Shown: positions 26,932 to 35,889, counted from the stretch's first letter. The stretch: 64,000 nucleotides of DNA from Herbiconiux sp. (GCF_004297105.1 NZ_SCVE01000006.1:124001-188000); one strand, 5' to 3'. Translations and numbers: made by a program. The notes: generated by a model from the letters alone, not told the origin.

Positions 26932-27005
26932 CCTCCTCGCGACTCGCCAAAAAACGGCCCTAATCGACTCGGTTGGGCCGTTTTTTGGCGAGTCGCGAGG
27001 AGGTC
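26930..27005. terminator. Perfect 31-bp-arm palindrome between kgd and rsrA
   Basis: Arms 26930-26960 and 26975-27005 are exact reverse complements around a 14-base loop. The arms reach into both stop codons (kgd TGA at 26929-26931, rsrA TAG at 27005-27007). A6 and T6 tracts lie inside the arms. As the genes converge it should act as a terminator in both directions. See findings for why its length is unusual. Confidence 0.85.
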
Positions 27006-27244
27006 TAGTGCGACTGGAGGGTGCGGAGAGTCAGGAGAAGCTGCTCACGCACTTCCTCCGGCGCGGTCTCCTTGCAGGCGCGCTGCACGGTCTGCGTGAG
27101 CACGATGCCGATGTGGAGCTCCGACTGGCAGCCCTCGCACGTCTCCAGATGCGCCCGGATGTCGGCCGCATCCGTCTTGCAGATCTCGTTGCGCAGATAC
27201 TCTTCGAGTTCGGCACGGGCCTTGTTGCAGCCGCAGTCGCTCAT
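27005..27244 (-). CDS. rsrA: Zinc-binding, redox-sensing anti-sigma factor
   Basis: A 79-residue ZAS anti-sigma factor. H32-x3-C36-x2-C39 (HLETCEGC) with upstream C4 and C6 is the zinc/disulfide switch of RsrA: oxidation forms a disulfide, zinc leaves, and SigR/SigH is freed to turn on thiol-stress genes. The start overlaps the sigma-factor stop as ATGA, and AAGGAG lies nine bases ahead of it. Its stop codon is part of the long palindrome shared with kgd. Confidence 0.92.
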   Translation of the reverse strand: MSDCGCNKARAELEEYLRNEICKTDAADIRAHLETCEGCQSELHIGIVLTQTVQRACKETAPEEVREQLLLTLRTLQSH

Positions 27245-27843
27245 TTCTTCGTCTCCTTGGAGGTGGCGGGCGTGAGCGCGAGGCCCCGCTCCCGCGCGTA
27301 GTCGGTGAGAAGGCCGCGCAGGAGTCGCCGGCCACGGTGCAGGCGGCTCATGACGGTTCCGACGGGGGTCTTCATGATGTCGGCGATCTCCTGGTAGGAG
27401 AAGCCCTCGACGTCGGCCAGGTACACGGCCAGACGGAAGTCCTCGGGGATCGACTGAAGGGCCTCTTTGACGTCGCTGTCGGGGAGGTGGTCGATGGCCT
27501 CGGCTTCGGCGGAGCGGCTCGACAGCGCTGCGGTGGCCGATTCGGCCGACCCGAGCTGCCAGTCCTCCATGTCGCTCGTCGACCCCTGGTAGGGGTCGCG
27601 CTGCTTCTTGCGGTAGGTGTTGATGAAGGTGTTCGTGAGGATGCGGTACAGCCACGCCTTGAGATTGGTGCCCTGCTCGAACTGCGCGAAGGCGGCGTAC
27701 GCCTTCACGAACGTCTCCTGCACCAGGTCTTGGGCGTCACTCGGATTGCGCGTCATGCGCAGGGCAGCACCGTAGAGCTGATCGAGGAACGGAATGGCCT
27801 GCTCTTCGAAAAGCGCGCGGGGATCAGGTGTGGGAGTGCTCAT
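27241..27843 (-). CDS. sigR: ECF sigma factor SigR/SigH (thiol-oxidative stress)
   Basis: A 200-residue group-4 sigma factor. Region 2 is [27 protein letters not shown] in outline and region 4 is [25 protein letters not shown], matching SigR of streptomycetes and SigH of mycobacteria. It directs expression of thioredoxin and mycothiol systems and is held by RsrA, encoded next. ATG 27843 is preceded by TAGACT at eight bases. I looked for a SigR-type promoter (GGGAAT-N16-GTT) upstream and did not find a convincing one. Divergent from aroA. Confidence 0.92.
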   Translation of the reverse strand: MSTPTPDPRALFEEQAIPFLDQLYGAALRMTRNPSDAQDLVQETFVKAYAAFAQFEQGTNLKAWLYRILTNTFINTYRKKQRDPYQGSTSDMEDWQLGSAESATAALSSRSAEAEAIDHLPDSDVKEALQSIPEDFRLAVYLADVEGFSYQEIADIMKTPVGTVMSRLHRGRRLLRGLLTDYARERGLALTPATSKETKK

Positions 27844-27937
27844 CGTCGCCCAGTCTACGACCGGCGGTGCGAGCAGTTCTGCTGTCGTCAAACGGGGTTC
27901 CTCCAAGGGATTCTTCAGCCGACTACTCTGATAACCG

Positions 27938-29359
27938 ATGCCTGTTTCGAGATATTCCACGCCGCAGTTCAACCCCTACGGCGACGACGCGCCGGTGAGC
28001 ACCGATGAGCACTGGCCGGCGCCGCGCGCCAGCGTGCCCCTGAACGCCGTCGTCTCGCTCCCGGGGTCGAAATCGCTCACCAATCGCGAGCTCGTTCTCT
28101 CGGCCCTCGCCAACTCCCCGTCGCTGCTGCGAGCTCCTCTGCATTCCCGCGACAGCGACCTCATGGTGGAGGCGCTCCGCTCCCTCGGCACCACCATCAC
28201 GCCGGTCGACGCCGGCGACGGCCGTGGCGACTTCGGCCCCGACCTCGCCATCACCCCGGCCGACGAGCTGCTCGGCAGCACCACCATCGACTGCGGGCTC
28301 GCCGGCACGGTCATGCGCTTCCTCCCGCCCGTGGCCGCGCTCGCCCTCGGGCCCACCACGTTCGACGGCGACGAGGGCGCCCGGCGCCGCCCGATGGCCA
28401 CCACCATCTCGTCGCTGCGCGCACTGGGCGTCGATCTGAGCGACGACGGCCGCGCCGCGCTGCCCTTCACCGTGCACGGCTCAGGGCGTGTCGCGGGCGG
28501 CGCGCTCACCATCGACGCCTCGGCCTCCAGCCAGTTCGTCAGCGGCTTGCTGCTCACCGCAGCACGCTTCGACGAGGGCCTCGAGCTGCAGCACGAGGGC
28601 ACACGCCTCCCCAGCCAGCCCCACATCGACATGACCCTCGCGGCCCTCCAGGCGCGCGGCGTCGACGCCCGTTCCGACGAGCCCGGCCGCTGGTCTGTGC
28701 GCCCCGGCCCCATCGCCGGCAGCAAGGTGGCCATCGAGCCCGACCTCTCGAATGCCGCCCCCTTCCTCGCCGCAGCCCTGGTGGCCGGCGGCCGCGTCAC
28801 CATCACCGGGTGGCCGGATGCGACGACCCAGGTCGGCGCCGATCTCGCCGACATCCTCCCCCTGTTCGGTGCCACCGTCGCGCGCGACGGCGACCGCCTC
28901 ACCGTCACCGGCCCCGCCGACGGCGCCATCCGCGGAATCTCCATCGACCTCTCCACCGGCGGCGAACTCGCCCCCGCGGTGGTCGCACTCGCGGCACTCG
29001 CCACGGAGCCGAGCGAGATCACGGGCATCGGTCACATCCGGCACCACGAGACCGACCGTCTCGCCGCGCTGGCCACCGAGATCAACAACCTGGGCGGCGA
29101 GGTGGTGGAGCTCGATGACGGGTTGGCCATCACGCCGCGCCCGCTGCACGGGGGTATCTGGTCGAGCTACGAAGACCACAGGATGGCCACCGCCGGCGCC
29201 ATCATCGGCCTCGCGATCGATGGCGTGCTGATCGATGACATCGGCACCACCGCGAAGACTCTGCCCCAGTTCCCCGCGCTCTGGAAGCGGATGCTGGGCG
29301 TGACCGAGGGGGGCGCGGGAGCCGCCGCGCCGTCGACCGGAACGTCGGCGGGCCTATGA
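27938..29359 (+). CDS. aroA: 3-phosphoshikimate 1-carboxyvinyltransferase (EPSP synthase)
   Basis: Sixth step of the shikimate pathway, 473 residues. [12 protein letters not shown] contains the PEP/shikimate-3-phosphate lysine K45; [11 protein letters not shown] stands where most EPSP synthases have GNAGTxx[18 protein letters not shown] is the second family signature. About 40 extra N-terminal residues precede the barrel. TACTCT sits eight bases ahead of the ATG. The last codon overlaps rsgA as ATGA, and the operon continues with hisN. Confidence 0.94.
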   Translation: MPVSRYSTPQFNPYGDDAPVSTDEHWPAPRASVPLNAVVSLPGSKSLTNRELVLSALANSPSLLRAPLHSRDSDLMVEALRSLGTTITPVDAGDGRGDFGPDLAITPADELLGSTTIDCGLAGTVMRFLPPVAALALGPTTFDGDEGARRRPMATTISSLRALGVDLSDDGRAALPFTVHGSGRVAGGALTIDASASSQFVSGLLLTAARFDEGLELQHEGTRLPSQPHIDMTLAALQARGVDARSDEPGRWSVRPGPIAGSKVAIEPDLSNAAPFLAAALVAGGRVTITGWPDATTQVGADLADILPLFGATVARDGDRLTVTGPADGAIRGISIDLSTGGELAPAVVALAALATEPSEITGIGHIRHHETDRLAALATEINNLGGEVVELDDGLAITPRPLHGGIWSSYEDHRMATAGAIIGLAIDGVLIDDIGTTAKTLPQFPALWKRMLGVTEGGAGAAAPSTGTSAGL

Positions 29360-30408
29360 GCTGGTGGTCCGACGCCGATGACGCCGACGAAGACGACGAC
29401 GACTTCGACGAGTCGTCGATCCGGGTCAGGCCGAACCCGAAGGGCAACCGGCCGCGCACGAAGACCCGCCCCGAGCACAAAGACGCGCTCGCCGGCCGCA
29501 TCATGACCGTCGATCGCGGTCGCTTCTCGGTGCTCGTCTACCAGGACACCCCCGAGGAACGGCAGATCACGGCATCCCGCGCGCGCGAGCTCGGCCGCAC
29601 GCCGATCGTGACGGGCGACTGGGTCGATCTCGTCGGCGACACGTCGGGCGATCCGGGAACCCTCGCCCGCGTCGTGCGGGTGCACGAGCGCAGCACCCTG
29701 CTGCGGCGCAGCGCCGACGACTCCGACGCCGTCGAGCGGGTGATCGTGGCGAACGCCGAGCAGATGCTCATCGTGGTGGCCGCAGCGAATCCCGAGCCGC
29801 GCGCCCGGTTGATCGACCGCTATCTCGTGGCGGCGTTCGACGCCGGCATCGAACCCATCCTGTGCATCACCAAGACCGACCTCGCCGATCCCTCGCCACT
29901 GCTGGCCGAGTTCGACTGCCTCGACCTGCGCATCATCACCCTCTCGCGCGACGACGTCCCGCTCGAAGAGCTCACCGAGATCCTGGTGGGCCGCACGACC
30001 GTCACGGTCGGGCACTCGGGGGTGGGCAAGTCGACGCTCGTGAACGCACTCGTCCCGGGCGCGGATCGCGCCATCGGTGTCGTCAACACCGTCACGGGGC
30101 GCGGTCGCCACACCTCCTCCTCCACGATCTGCCTGCGCCTGCACGCCTCCGATGGCCGAACCGGGTGGATCATCGACACGCCCGGCGTGCGCTCGTTCGG
30201 GCTGGGGCACGTGGATTCGGCCAACATCCTCCGATCCTTCGCCGCCACCGCGCGGGTGCCCGAGGGCGAGCCGCCGGGCGGCATCCCGCTCACCGAGGCG
30301 CACGACTGGGAGATCATCGACCGGGTCGAGGCCGGTGAGCTCGGCGAGAGCGGCAAGGCGCGCATCGAGTCGCTCCGCAAACTGCTCGACGCTAGCCTGG
30401 GAACGTGA
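29356..30408 (+). CDS. rsgA: Ribosome small-subunit GTPase RsgA lacking zinc-finger cysteines
   Basis: A circularly permuted GTPase (350 residues) that helps late 30S maturation. An acidic N-terminal tail (1-25) precedes an OB-like domain; then G4 ITKTDL (about 173), G1 GHSGVGKST (218-226) and G3 DTPGVRSFG (about 275). In most RsgA proteins a C-terminal C-x-C-H-C zinc finger follows G3; here residues 285-350 have no cysteine, although the helical tail IESLRKLL is kept. It overlaps aroA by four bases and hisN by four bases. Confidence 0.9.
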   Translation: MSWWSDADDADEDDDDFDESSIRVRPNPKGNRPRTKTRPEHKDALAGRIMTVDRGRFSVLVYQDTPEERQITASRARELGRTPIVTGDWVDLVGDTSGDPGTLARVVRVHERSTLLRRSADDSDAVERVIVANAEQMLIVVAAANPEPRARLIDRYLVAAFDAGIEPILCITKTDLADPSPLLAEFDCLDLRIITLSRDDVPLEELTEILVGRTTVTVGHSGVGKSTLVNALVPGADRAIGVVNTVTGRGRHTSSSTICLRLHASDGRTGWIIDTPGVRSFGLGHVDSANILRSFAATARVPEGEPPGGIPLTEAHDWEIIDRVEAGELGESGKARIESLRKLLDASLGT

Positions 30409-31202
30409 CCGACCACTCCCTCCACGACGATCTCGCCCTCGCCCTCCTCCTCGCTGACCGCGCCGATGCCATCTCGCGTGAGCGGTTCCGGGCCGGCGAC
30501 CTGCATGTGACCACGAAGCCCGATCGCACTCCGGTGACGGATGCCGACCGCGCCGTCGAGGAGGCGATCCGCGGCGAGATCGAGCGCAGCCGCCCGGGCG
30601 ACTCCGTCTACGGCGAGGAGTTCGGCGTGCAGGGCGATTCGGCGCGCCAGTGGATCATCGATCCCATCGACGGCACGGCCAACTTCATGCGCGGCGTGCC
30701 CGTGTGGGCCACGCTGATCGCCCTGGCCGTCGATGGCGTGCCTGTCGTGGGCGTCGTGAGCTCCCCCGCGCTGGGACGGCGCTGGTGGGGAGCCACCGGC
30801 CTGGGCGCGTTCACCACCGACGCGCTCGACGGGGGAACGGATGCGCCGCGCGCGATCCGCGCATCCGGGATCGCCTCGCTCGGCGACGCCTCTCTGAGCT
30901 ACAACAGTTTCAAAGGCTGGGACGAGGAGGGCAGGCTGCCCGAGCTCACCGCCCTGGCGCGTGCCGTCTGGCGCACCCGCGCCTACGGCGAGATGTGGTC
31001 GTACATGATGGTGGCCGAGGGCCAGCTCGAGATCGCGGCCGAATTCGACCTGCAGCCGTACGACATGGCTGCTCTCGTGCCGATCATCGAGGAGTCGGGC
31101 GGACGGTTCACGTCGGCCGCCGGGGATGCGGGCCCGTGGGGCGGGAGCGCTCTGGCCACGAACGGCCTCCTGCACGACGAGGTGCTCGCGATCATCCGCT
31201 GA
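30405..31202 (+). CDS. hisN: Histidinol-phosphatase, inositol monophosphatase fold
   Basis: A 265-residue Mg2+-dependent phosphatase. E71 in GEEFG and D86/D89 in IIDPIDGTANF are metal ligands; DLQPYDMAALVPIIEESGG is the C-terminal motif. In actinobacteria this copy beside aroA-rsgA is the histidinol-phosphate phosphatase. GTG 30405 overlaps the rsgA stop, and TAGCCT at 30393-30398 lies six bases before it, so hisN may also have its own leaderless transcript from inside rsgA. Confidence 0.88.
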   Translation: MTDHSLHDDLALALLLADRADAISRERFRAGDLHVTTKPDRTPVTDADRAVEEAIRGEIERSRPGDSVYGEEFGVQGDSARQWIIDPIDGTANFMRGVPVWATLIALAVDGVPVVGVVSSPALGRRWWGATGLGAFTTDALDGGTDAPRAIRASGIASLGDASLSYNSFKGWDEEGRLPELTALARAVWRTRAYGEMWSYMMVAEGQLEIAAEFDLQPYDMAALVPIIEESGGRFTSAAGDAGPWGGSALATNGLLHDEVLAIIR

Positions 31203-31265
31203 CCGCGAGCACCCCCGCCATCGGGTGGCAGACCGGCCGGCCCGCCGCCCGACTCCCCAGCTCGC

Positions 31266-32777
31266 TCAGCCCGGGAACACCACCGCGAAGCTGCCCATGA
31301 TGTGCTCGATCGCGGGCAGATCAGCCGGATCGGCGATGGCCACGGTGACCACGATGACGGAATTGCCGTCGGCGGGCTGCGCGGCCACGATCACGTAGTC
31401 GCTCACTCCGCCACAGGCCGTGAAGTACTGGTACTGGCCCTCATAGACCCCATCGGAGTAGGCATCCGTCTTCTGCGGCGTGCACTGTGCGGTGAGCGAC
31501 GCGAACGAGCCGAAGATCGACTCGGCCGTGAGATCGGGCGCGGTATCCGCCACCGAGACCGTGACTCCCGAGGTGCCCCACGACTCCGAGAACGCCTGCA
31601 GATTCGTGCTCGCGCGCACATCGAGGAACTGGTGTCCCGCCGCATCCGTGAAGGAGGCTCCGTCGACATCGGCCCAGTCGACCGGCACATCGACGCTCAC
31701 CACGCCGGTGTCGTCGGTGACGGTGGTGTATCGGCGGTCGTCGGCGCCACCGGCGGATGACGCCCCCACACCGGGCACGGTGACCGCCTCGAGAGCCTTG
31801 CCGTTGAACTGCCCGCGGTAGAAGGCGTCTTCGGAGGGGCGGTAGACGTCGACGTCGATGGTGCCGTCGGCGCCCTGCGTCTTGATGACGTCGCAGTACT
31901 CCTCGAGCGTGCCGTCGGCGGCGAGCGACTTGCCCGCCATGCGGAGCAGCACATCGCCCGGCAGGATGCCCGCCTTGTCGGCCGGCGACCCCGCCGCCAC
32001 CGAACTCACCCAGACCCCGATCGCCTGGCCCTGGTCGTCGAGCGGCAGCGCCTGCGCATTGACCCCGAGGCTCAGCACGTCGTCGCCGGCGATCAACTGG
32101 TCGATGACCTTCTGCGCCTCGTCGCGATGGATGGCGAAGTTGGAGTCGAGCTCCGCGACGCTGGCGTAGTTGATGCCCACGACCTGGCCGTCTTTGTTCA
32201 CGAGCGGACCGCCCGAGTTGCCGGGGCGGATCTTCGCATCGTGCTCGATCACGTGATCGAGCGAGGCCCAGGCCGACTGGCCAGGCGTGTCGTTCTTCGA
32301 GACGATGCCCTGCGTGAGGGTGAACTCGGGGTCGCCGAGCGGGAAACCGGCCGCGTAGACCTGTTCACCGGTGGGGATGTCGCCCTTCTGCCAGGTGAGG
32401 AAGGGGAAGCCGCCGCCATCGACCTTGATCACCGCCAGATCGAGGCACTCGGAGGAACCGAGGATCTGCGCGTCGTGCTCGGCGGAGTCACCGCCGACCT
32501 TCACCTTCACCGTGCCCGCCCCGACCACCACGTGGTTGTTCGTGAGCGCGAGCCCGTCGGCGGAGATGAAGAAGCCGGAGCCGAGGCCCGCCTGCTCCTC
32601 GCTCGCGCCGTTCTCCGGGTCGGCGAACGTGCCGTCCGACTCGATCTGGATGGTGGCCGACTGCACCCCGTCGAAGCCGACGCCGCCCGAGCCGCCACCG
32701 GAGCAGCCCGCCAGGGTGCCGGTGACCAGGAAGACGGATGCGGCCGCGACCGCCTTCGTTGCCAACTGTCGATTCAT
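31266..32777 (-). CDS. Trypsin-like serine protease lipoprotein with PDZ domain
   Basis: A 503-residue HtrA-like secreted protease. The signal peptide ends in a lipobox TLAGC with C25, so the mature protein should be lipid-anchored outside the membrane. The protease domain shows H82 (TNNHVV), D113 (LDLAVIKV) and S188 (IRPGNSGGPL), then a PDZ domain (about 230-310). Residues 345-503 form an extra domain I do not recognise, with two cysteines that could pair. ATG 32777 was chosen to give a standard signal peptide; the reading to 32816 adds residues with no site. Confidence 0.9.
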   Translation of the reverse strand: MNRQLATKAVAAASVFLVTGTLAGCSGGGSGGVGFDGVQSATIQIESDGTFADPENGASEEQAGLGSGFFISADGLALTNNHVVVGAGTVKVKVGGDSAEHDAQILGSSECLDLAVIKVDGGGFPFLTWQKGDIPTGEQVYAAGFPLGDPEFTLTQGIVSKNDTPGQSAWASLDHVIEHDAKIRPGNSGGPLVNKDGQVVGINYASVAELDSNFAIHRDEAQKVIDQLIAGDDVLSLGVNAQALPLDDQGQAIGVWVSSVAAGSPADKAGILPGDVLLRMAGKSLAADGTLEEYCDVIKTQGADGTIDVDVYRPSEDAFYRGQFNGKALEAVTVPGVGASSAGGADDRRYTTVTDDTGVVSVDVPVDWADVDGASFTDAAGHQFLDVRASTNLQAFSESWGTSGVTVSVADTAPDLTAESIFGSFASLTAQCTPQKTDAYSDGVYEGQYQYFTACGGVSDYVIVAAQPADGNSVIVVTVAIADPADLPAIEHIMGSFAVVFPG

Positions 32778-32824
32778 AGTCGTTCTGGTCCGATCGGATT
32801 GATGGGTAACTCTCATGTTCTCCG

Positions 32825-32852
32825 ATTCTAGCCATAGTCGACGATCTGTCAG
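32825..32852 (-). promoter_or_regulatory. Promoter of the PDZ protease gene
   Basis: On the minus strand CTGACA (32852-32847) and TAGAAT (32830-32825) are 16 bases apart. Transcription would start near 32818 and give a leader of about 41 bases. Confidence 0.55.
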
Positions 32853-32862
32853 CTTTCTGAAA

Positions 32863-32892
32863 TTGACCAGGACTTTGGATGTCCCCCATAAT
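32863..32892 (+). promoter_or_regulatory. Promoter of the septum-formation-type lipoprotein gene
   Basis: TTGACC (32863-32868) and CATAAT (32887-32892) are 18 bases apart, the same -35 and spacing as the metY promoter. The leader would be about 55 bases and includes GGAG before ATG 32954. Confidence 0.6.
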
Positions 32893-32953
32893 GGTCACGC
32901 GAAGCCGCACAGCGTCTTCACAGGAACACGATCCCTACGAATCGGAGCCCACC

Positions 32954-33454
32954 ATGGCGACTTCGCCCCTCTCCCGTGTCGGCATCGCCGCCGCGCTCGC
33001 GCTCGGCCTCACGCTCTCCGGCTGCACCGCGCTCTTCCCGAGCTCGGCACCTCCCGCCACCGACTCGCAGACGGGCGAGGAGATCACCCAGACCGACACC
33101 GATGTCTTCTCGCTGAGTGTCGGCCAGTGCCTGAACGACACCGAGGGCACGGAGGTCAGCGAGGTCCCCCTCGTCGACTGCGCCGACGAGCACGACTTCG
33201 AGGTCTACTCCGACTTCGAGATCTCGGGCGACGAGTTCCCCGGCGCCGACGCCATCGACACGCAGGCCGATGCCGAGTGCCTCACCGCCTTCGAGCAGTT
33301 CGTCGGGATCTCCTACGACAACTCGGTCTACGGCTACACCTACTTCACGCCGACCGAGGGCTCGTGGACGGATGGCAACGACCGTCTCGTCTCGTGCCTC
33401 ATCGGCGACCCGAACGGCAAGGTCACCGGCACCCTGAAGGGCATCGCGAAGTAG
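32954..33454 (+). CDS. Septum-formation-domain lipoprotein
   Basis: A 166-residue exported lipoprotein: signal peptide and lipobox LTLSGC, then an acidic domain with DVFSLSVGQCLND and VDCADEHDFEVY, the pattern of the actinobacterial Septum_form family. Four cysteines in the domain could form two disulfides. Exact function is not established for this family. GGAG lies seven bases ahead of ATG 32954. It has its own promoter, divergent from the protease gene. Confidence 0.82.
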   Translation: MATSPLSRVGIAAALALGLTLSGCTALFPSSAPPATDSQTGEEITQTDTDVFSLSVGQCLNDTEGTEVSEVPLVDCADEHDFEVYSDFEISGDEFPGADAIDTQADAECLTAFEQFVGISYDNSVYGYTYFTPTEGSWTDGNDRLVSCLIGDPNGKVTGTLKGIAK

Positions 33455-33492
33455 GGCGGCTCTGCCGCATCCGCTGGCTTACACTGGTGCGG

Positions 33493-34152
33493 ATGCGACT
33501 CCTCCTGATCCGGCACGGCCAGACCATCGACAACGTCCACGGGGCGATCGGCACGGTGGTGCCCGGCCCCGGGCTCACCGAGCTCGGCCTCGAACAGGCG
33601 GCCGCCGTGCCTGCCGCACTCGAGGGCGAGTCGATCGATGCCATCGTGGTCTCGTCGATGCTGCGAACCCACCTCACGGCCCAGCCCCTCGCCGACAAGC
33701 TCGGCCTGCGGCCCATCATCATGGACGGCCTGCGCGAGATCACGGCGGGCGACCTCGAGGGCCGCACGGATGAGGAGTCGATCCGCACCTACATGAGCAC
33801 GATCTTCTCCTGGTGGCACGACTTCTCCGCGCGCATCCCGGGCGGCGAGAACGGAACCGAGTTCCACGCCCGCTATGACGGCGCCATCGCGAACATCGCC
33901 GACCGCTACGGCGACGGCACCGTGGCGGTCTTCAGTCACGGAGCGGCCATCCGCACCTGGGCCTCGTGGTCGTCGCGCAACATCGACGCCGAGTTCTCCA
34001 AGGGCCAGCACCTCGAGAACACCGGCATCGTGGTGCTCGAGGGATCGCCCGCAACCGGCTGGCTCGCCACGAGCTGGCAGGGTACGCCGGTCGGCGGCCT
34101 GGCCCTCGAAGACATCTCCGCGCCCGATCCCACCGGTGAACCGATCCGATGA
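33493..34152 (+). CDS. Histidine phosphatase (phosphoglycerate-mutase-like)
   Basis: A 219-residue branch-1 histidine phosphatase. LIRHGQT at the N-terminus contains the phospho-accepting histidine, and VFSHGAAIR the second catalytic histidine. The substrate cannot be told; small phosphatases of this type act on sugar phosphates, cofactors or peptides. TACACT lies seven bases ahead of ATG 33493. It overlaps the MarR gene by four bases. Confidence 0.9.
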   Translation: MRLLLIRHGQTIDNVHGAIGTVVPGPGLTELGLEQAAAVPAALEGESIDAIVVSSMLRTHLTAQPLADKLGLRPIIMDGLREITAGDLEGRTDEESIRTYMSTIFSWWHDFSARIPGGENGTEFHARYDGAIANIADRYGDGTVAVFSHGAAIRTWASWSSRNIDAEFSKGQHLENTGIVVLEGSPATGWLATSWQGTPVGGLALEDISAPDPTGEPIR

Positions 34153-34640
34153 GCGAGCAGGCTCCGCTCGACAGGGCCCAGTTCGGTGTCTGGGCCGACT
34201 TCGTGCTGGGTTACACGCGCGTGATGCACGAAGTGGAGAAGGGCCTGCGCGCGACGACGGGGCTCACCTGGGCGCAGTACGACGTGCTCTACAACCTGAA
34301 TGCCCAGAACGACGGCCTGTCGGTGGGCGATCTCTCGCGCACTCTGCTCTACAGCAGCGGATCGGCGAGCAATCTCATCCGCGGCATGGTGACGGCCGGT
34401 CTCGTCGAGCGCAGCCGGTCGCAGAGCGACGGACGCGTGGCGCTGATCAGCGTGACCCGCGAGGGCATCCGCCTGTTCGACCGGGCCACGGCCCTCGTGC
34501 TGCAGACCGTTCGCGACGAATTCGCGGTGGAACTGGTGGCCGATGAGATGCCGGCGGTGGCGGCGTTCCTCTCGCGCCTGCGCGCTCGAGACCCGAACCT
34601 GCGGCGCCCACCGTACGATCTGCCGGCCGGGCTCCTCTGA
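34149..34640 (+). CDS. MarR-family transcriptional regulator
   Basis: A 163-residue winged-helix regulator. LTWAQYDVLYNLN, LSVGDLSRTLLYSSGSASNLIRGM and RSRSQSDGRVALISVT give helix, recognition helix and wing in the MarR order. Coupled as ATGA to the histidine phosphatase. Its target may be its own operon; no palindrome stands out upstream. The gene ends just before the inverted repeat flanking tmRNA. Confidence 0.9.
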   Translation: MSEQAPLDRAQFGVWADFVLGYTRVMHEVEKGLRATTGLTWAQYDVLYNLNAQNDGLSVGDLSRTLLYSSGSASNLIRGMVTAGLVERSRSQSDGRVALISVTREGIRLFDRATALVLQTVRDEFAVELVADEMPAVAAFLSRLRARDPNLRRPPYDLPAGLL

Positions 34641-34663
34641 AGTCGAGCTCGGCCCCGGCGGGG

Positions 34664-34684
34664 CAACAGCGTGTGACAACGGCC
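34664..34684. repeat. 21-bp inverted repeat, copy on the 3' side of ssrA
   Basis: Exact reverse complement of 35091-35111. It lies two bases beyond the CCA end of tmRNA. A small hairpin (GCCCC/GGGGC, 34652-34664) follows towards the MarR gene and may end the tmRNA transcript. Confidence 0.9.
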
Positions 34685-34686
34685 GG

Positions 34687-35084
34687 TGGTGGAGATGGGG
34701 GGAATTGAACCCCCGTCCATCGCTGTGATTCTGCGCCTTCTACGGGCGTAGCCTGTTGAGACGTTCTCATCGGCTCCGACCTTTGCTACAGGCATCTAGG
34801 TCGACGAGCCCAGCCACAGTTCAAGTCCCGCGTGCCCCTGAGGCACGAACACGCAGCAATCTCTCTAGATAATGCCGGAACCCGGGTAGAGAGCATTCCC
34901 GGACCGACAGTTGCTATTTAGCTAGAAGGAAGACCTACGCTGCAAGAGCGAAGGTGGCCTTCTTGGCCGCAACAGTGCTGTTTGAATTGGCACTTATATT
35001 TTGCGGAGGGCGTTAACGAGATAACCCCGCATCCTCGACCCGCTTCTCGCAGTTTCGCAGGCGATGTCGAAACCGATCATCCCC
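34687..35084 (-). ncRNA. ssrA: tmRNA (transfer-messenger RNA)
   Basis: One-piece tmRNA of about 398 bases that rescues stalled ribosomes together with SmpB. The 5' end GGGGATGATC pairs with the 3' part CATCTCC before the encoded ACCA; the T arm GGTTCAATTC precedes it. The reading frame for the tag lies at 34938-34991 and encodes ANSNSTVAAKKATFALAA, then TAG at 34935-34937; the FALAA end is the normal degradation signal. The 5' -10 box may be TATGCT at 35161-35156. A perfect 21-bp inverted repeat brackets the gene. smpB is about 2.3 kb away. Confidence 0.96.
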
Positions 35085-35090
35085 GTGCTG

Positions 35091-35111
35091 GGCCGTTGTC
35101 ACACGCTGTTG
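35091..35111. repeat. 21-bp inverted repeat, copy on the 5' side of ssrA
   Basis: Exact reverse complement of 34664-34684, ending six bases before the tmRNA 5' end. In the primary transcript the two copies would pair and close a stalk on which the tmRNA acceptor stem sits. Confidence 0.9.
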
Positions 35112-35211
35112 AGTTACCAATCGCCGACTCGGACCGAAGCCCGAGGCAGCCCTCTAGCATACGACAGATCGCGGGCCTCGCGTACCGGCGCGATGGAATA
35201 TCGTGGGGAGC

Positions 35212-35889
35212 ATGCCTGAGATCATCATCACTGTGGCCGGTCACGAACGGCTCCGCCACGATCCCGAGCGTGCCCAGGTGCGCATCGGCGTCGGATTCGA
35301 GGGCTCGAAACGCGACAGTGTGCTGGCCGCCACTCGCGCCGCCCACGAGTCGCTCACCGGCTCGCTCGACTCGCTCCTCGACGAGCAGGACGGGCCTGTG
35401 ATCTCCTGGCACTCCGAAGACATCCGGGTCTGGGGTCAGCGACCGTGGAGTCAGGATGGCACGCGCCTGCCCGTCGAGTTCCACAGCGCCGTGTTCGTCG
35501 ATGCCCAGTTCGACGACTTCGAGGCCCTGTCGGAGTGGATCGACGTCGTCGCCATCCGAGAGGGCATCGCCGTCGACGGCATCGACTGGATGCTCTCCGA
35601 GGCCACCCGCACCGAGCTCGAGTCGGCCGCCCGGCACGGCGCCGTGACGGACGCGGTGACCAAGGCGCGCGAGTATGCGGCGGCACTCGGTCTCGGCGAG
35701 CCCGTACCGGTGTCGATCTCGGATGCGGGCCTCCTCGACGATCCGTCATCCCCTCAGGCGCGCGCCCCCATGATGATGGCCATGGCCAAGTCGGCACCGA
35801 GCGGCGGCGGCATGGAGCTGCGGCCCAGCGCCATCGAGGTCGACGCATCCGTGCACGCGCGTTTCAGCGCGCCGAGTGTCGCCGCCTGA
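35212..35889 (+). CDS. SIMPL (DUF541) domain protein
   Basis: A 225-residue protein of the SIMPL family: IIITVAGHERLRHDPERAQVRIGV at the start in outline, the central SEDIRVWGQR strand, and AREYAAALGLG before the final part. Family members are often exported; this one has no signal peptide, so it is probably cytoplasmic. Function not established. TATCGT at 35199-35204 is seven bases ahead of ATG 35212. The stop overlaps the next SDR as TGATG. Confidence 0.8.
   Translation: MPEIIITVAGHERLRHDPERAQVRIGVGFEGSKRDSVLAATRAAHESLTGSLDSLLDEQDGPVISWHSEDIRVWGQRPWSQDGTRLPVEFHSAVFVDAQFDDFEALSEWIDVVAIREGIAVDGIDWMLSEATRTELESAARHGAVTDAVTKAREYAAALGLGEPVPVSISDAGLLDDPSSPQARAPMMMAMAKSAPSGGGMELRPSAIEVDASVHARFSAPSVAA

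Noticed and set aside
27844-27937. SigR-type promoter (GGGAAT-N16-GTT) between sigR and aroA
   Set aside because: GGAAC and GTT strings occur but not at the right spacing in either direction.
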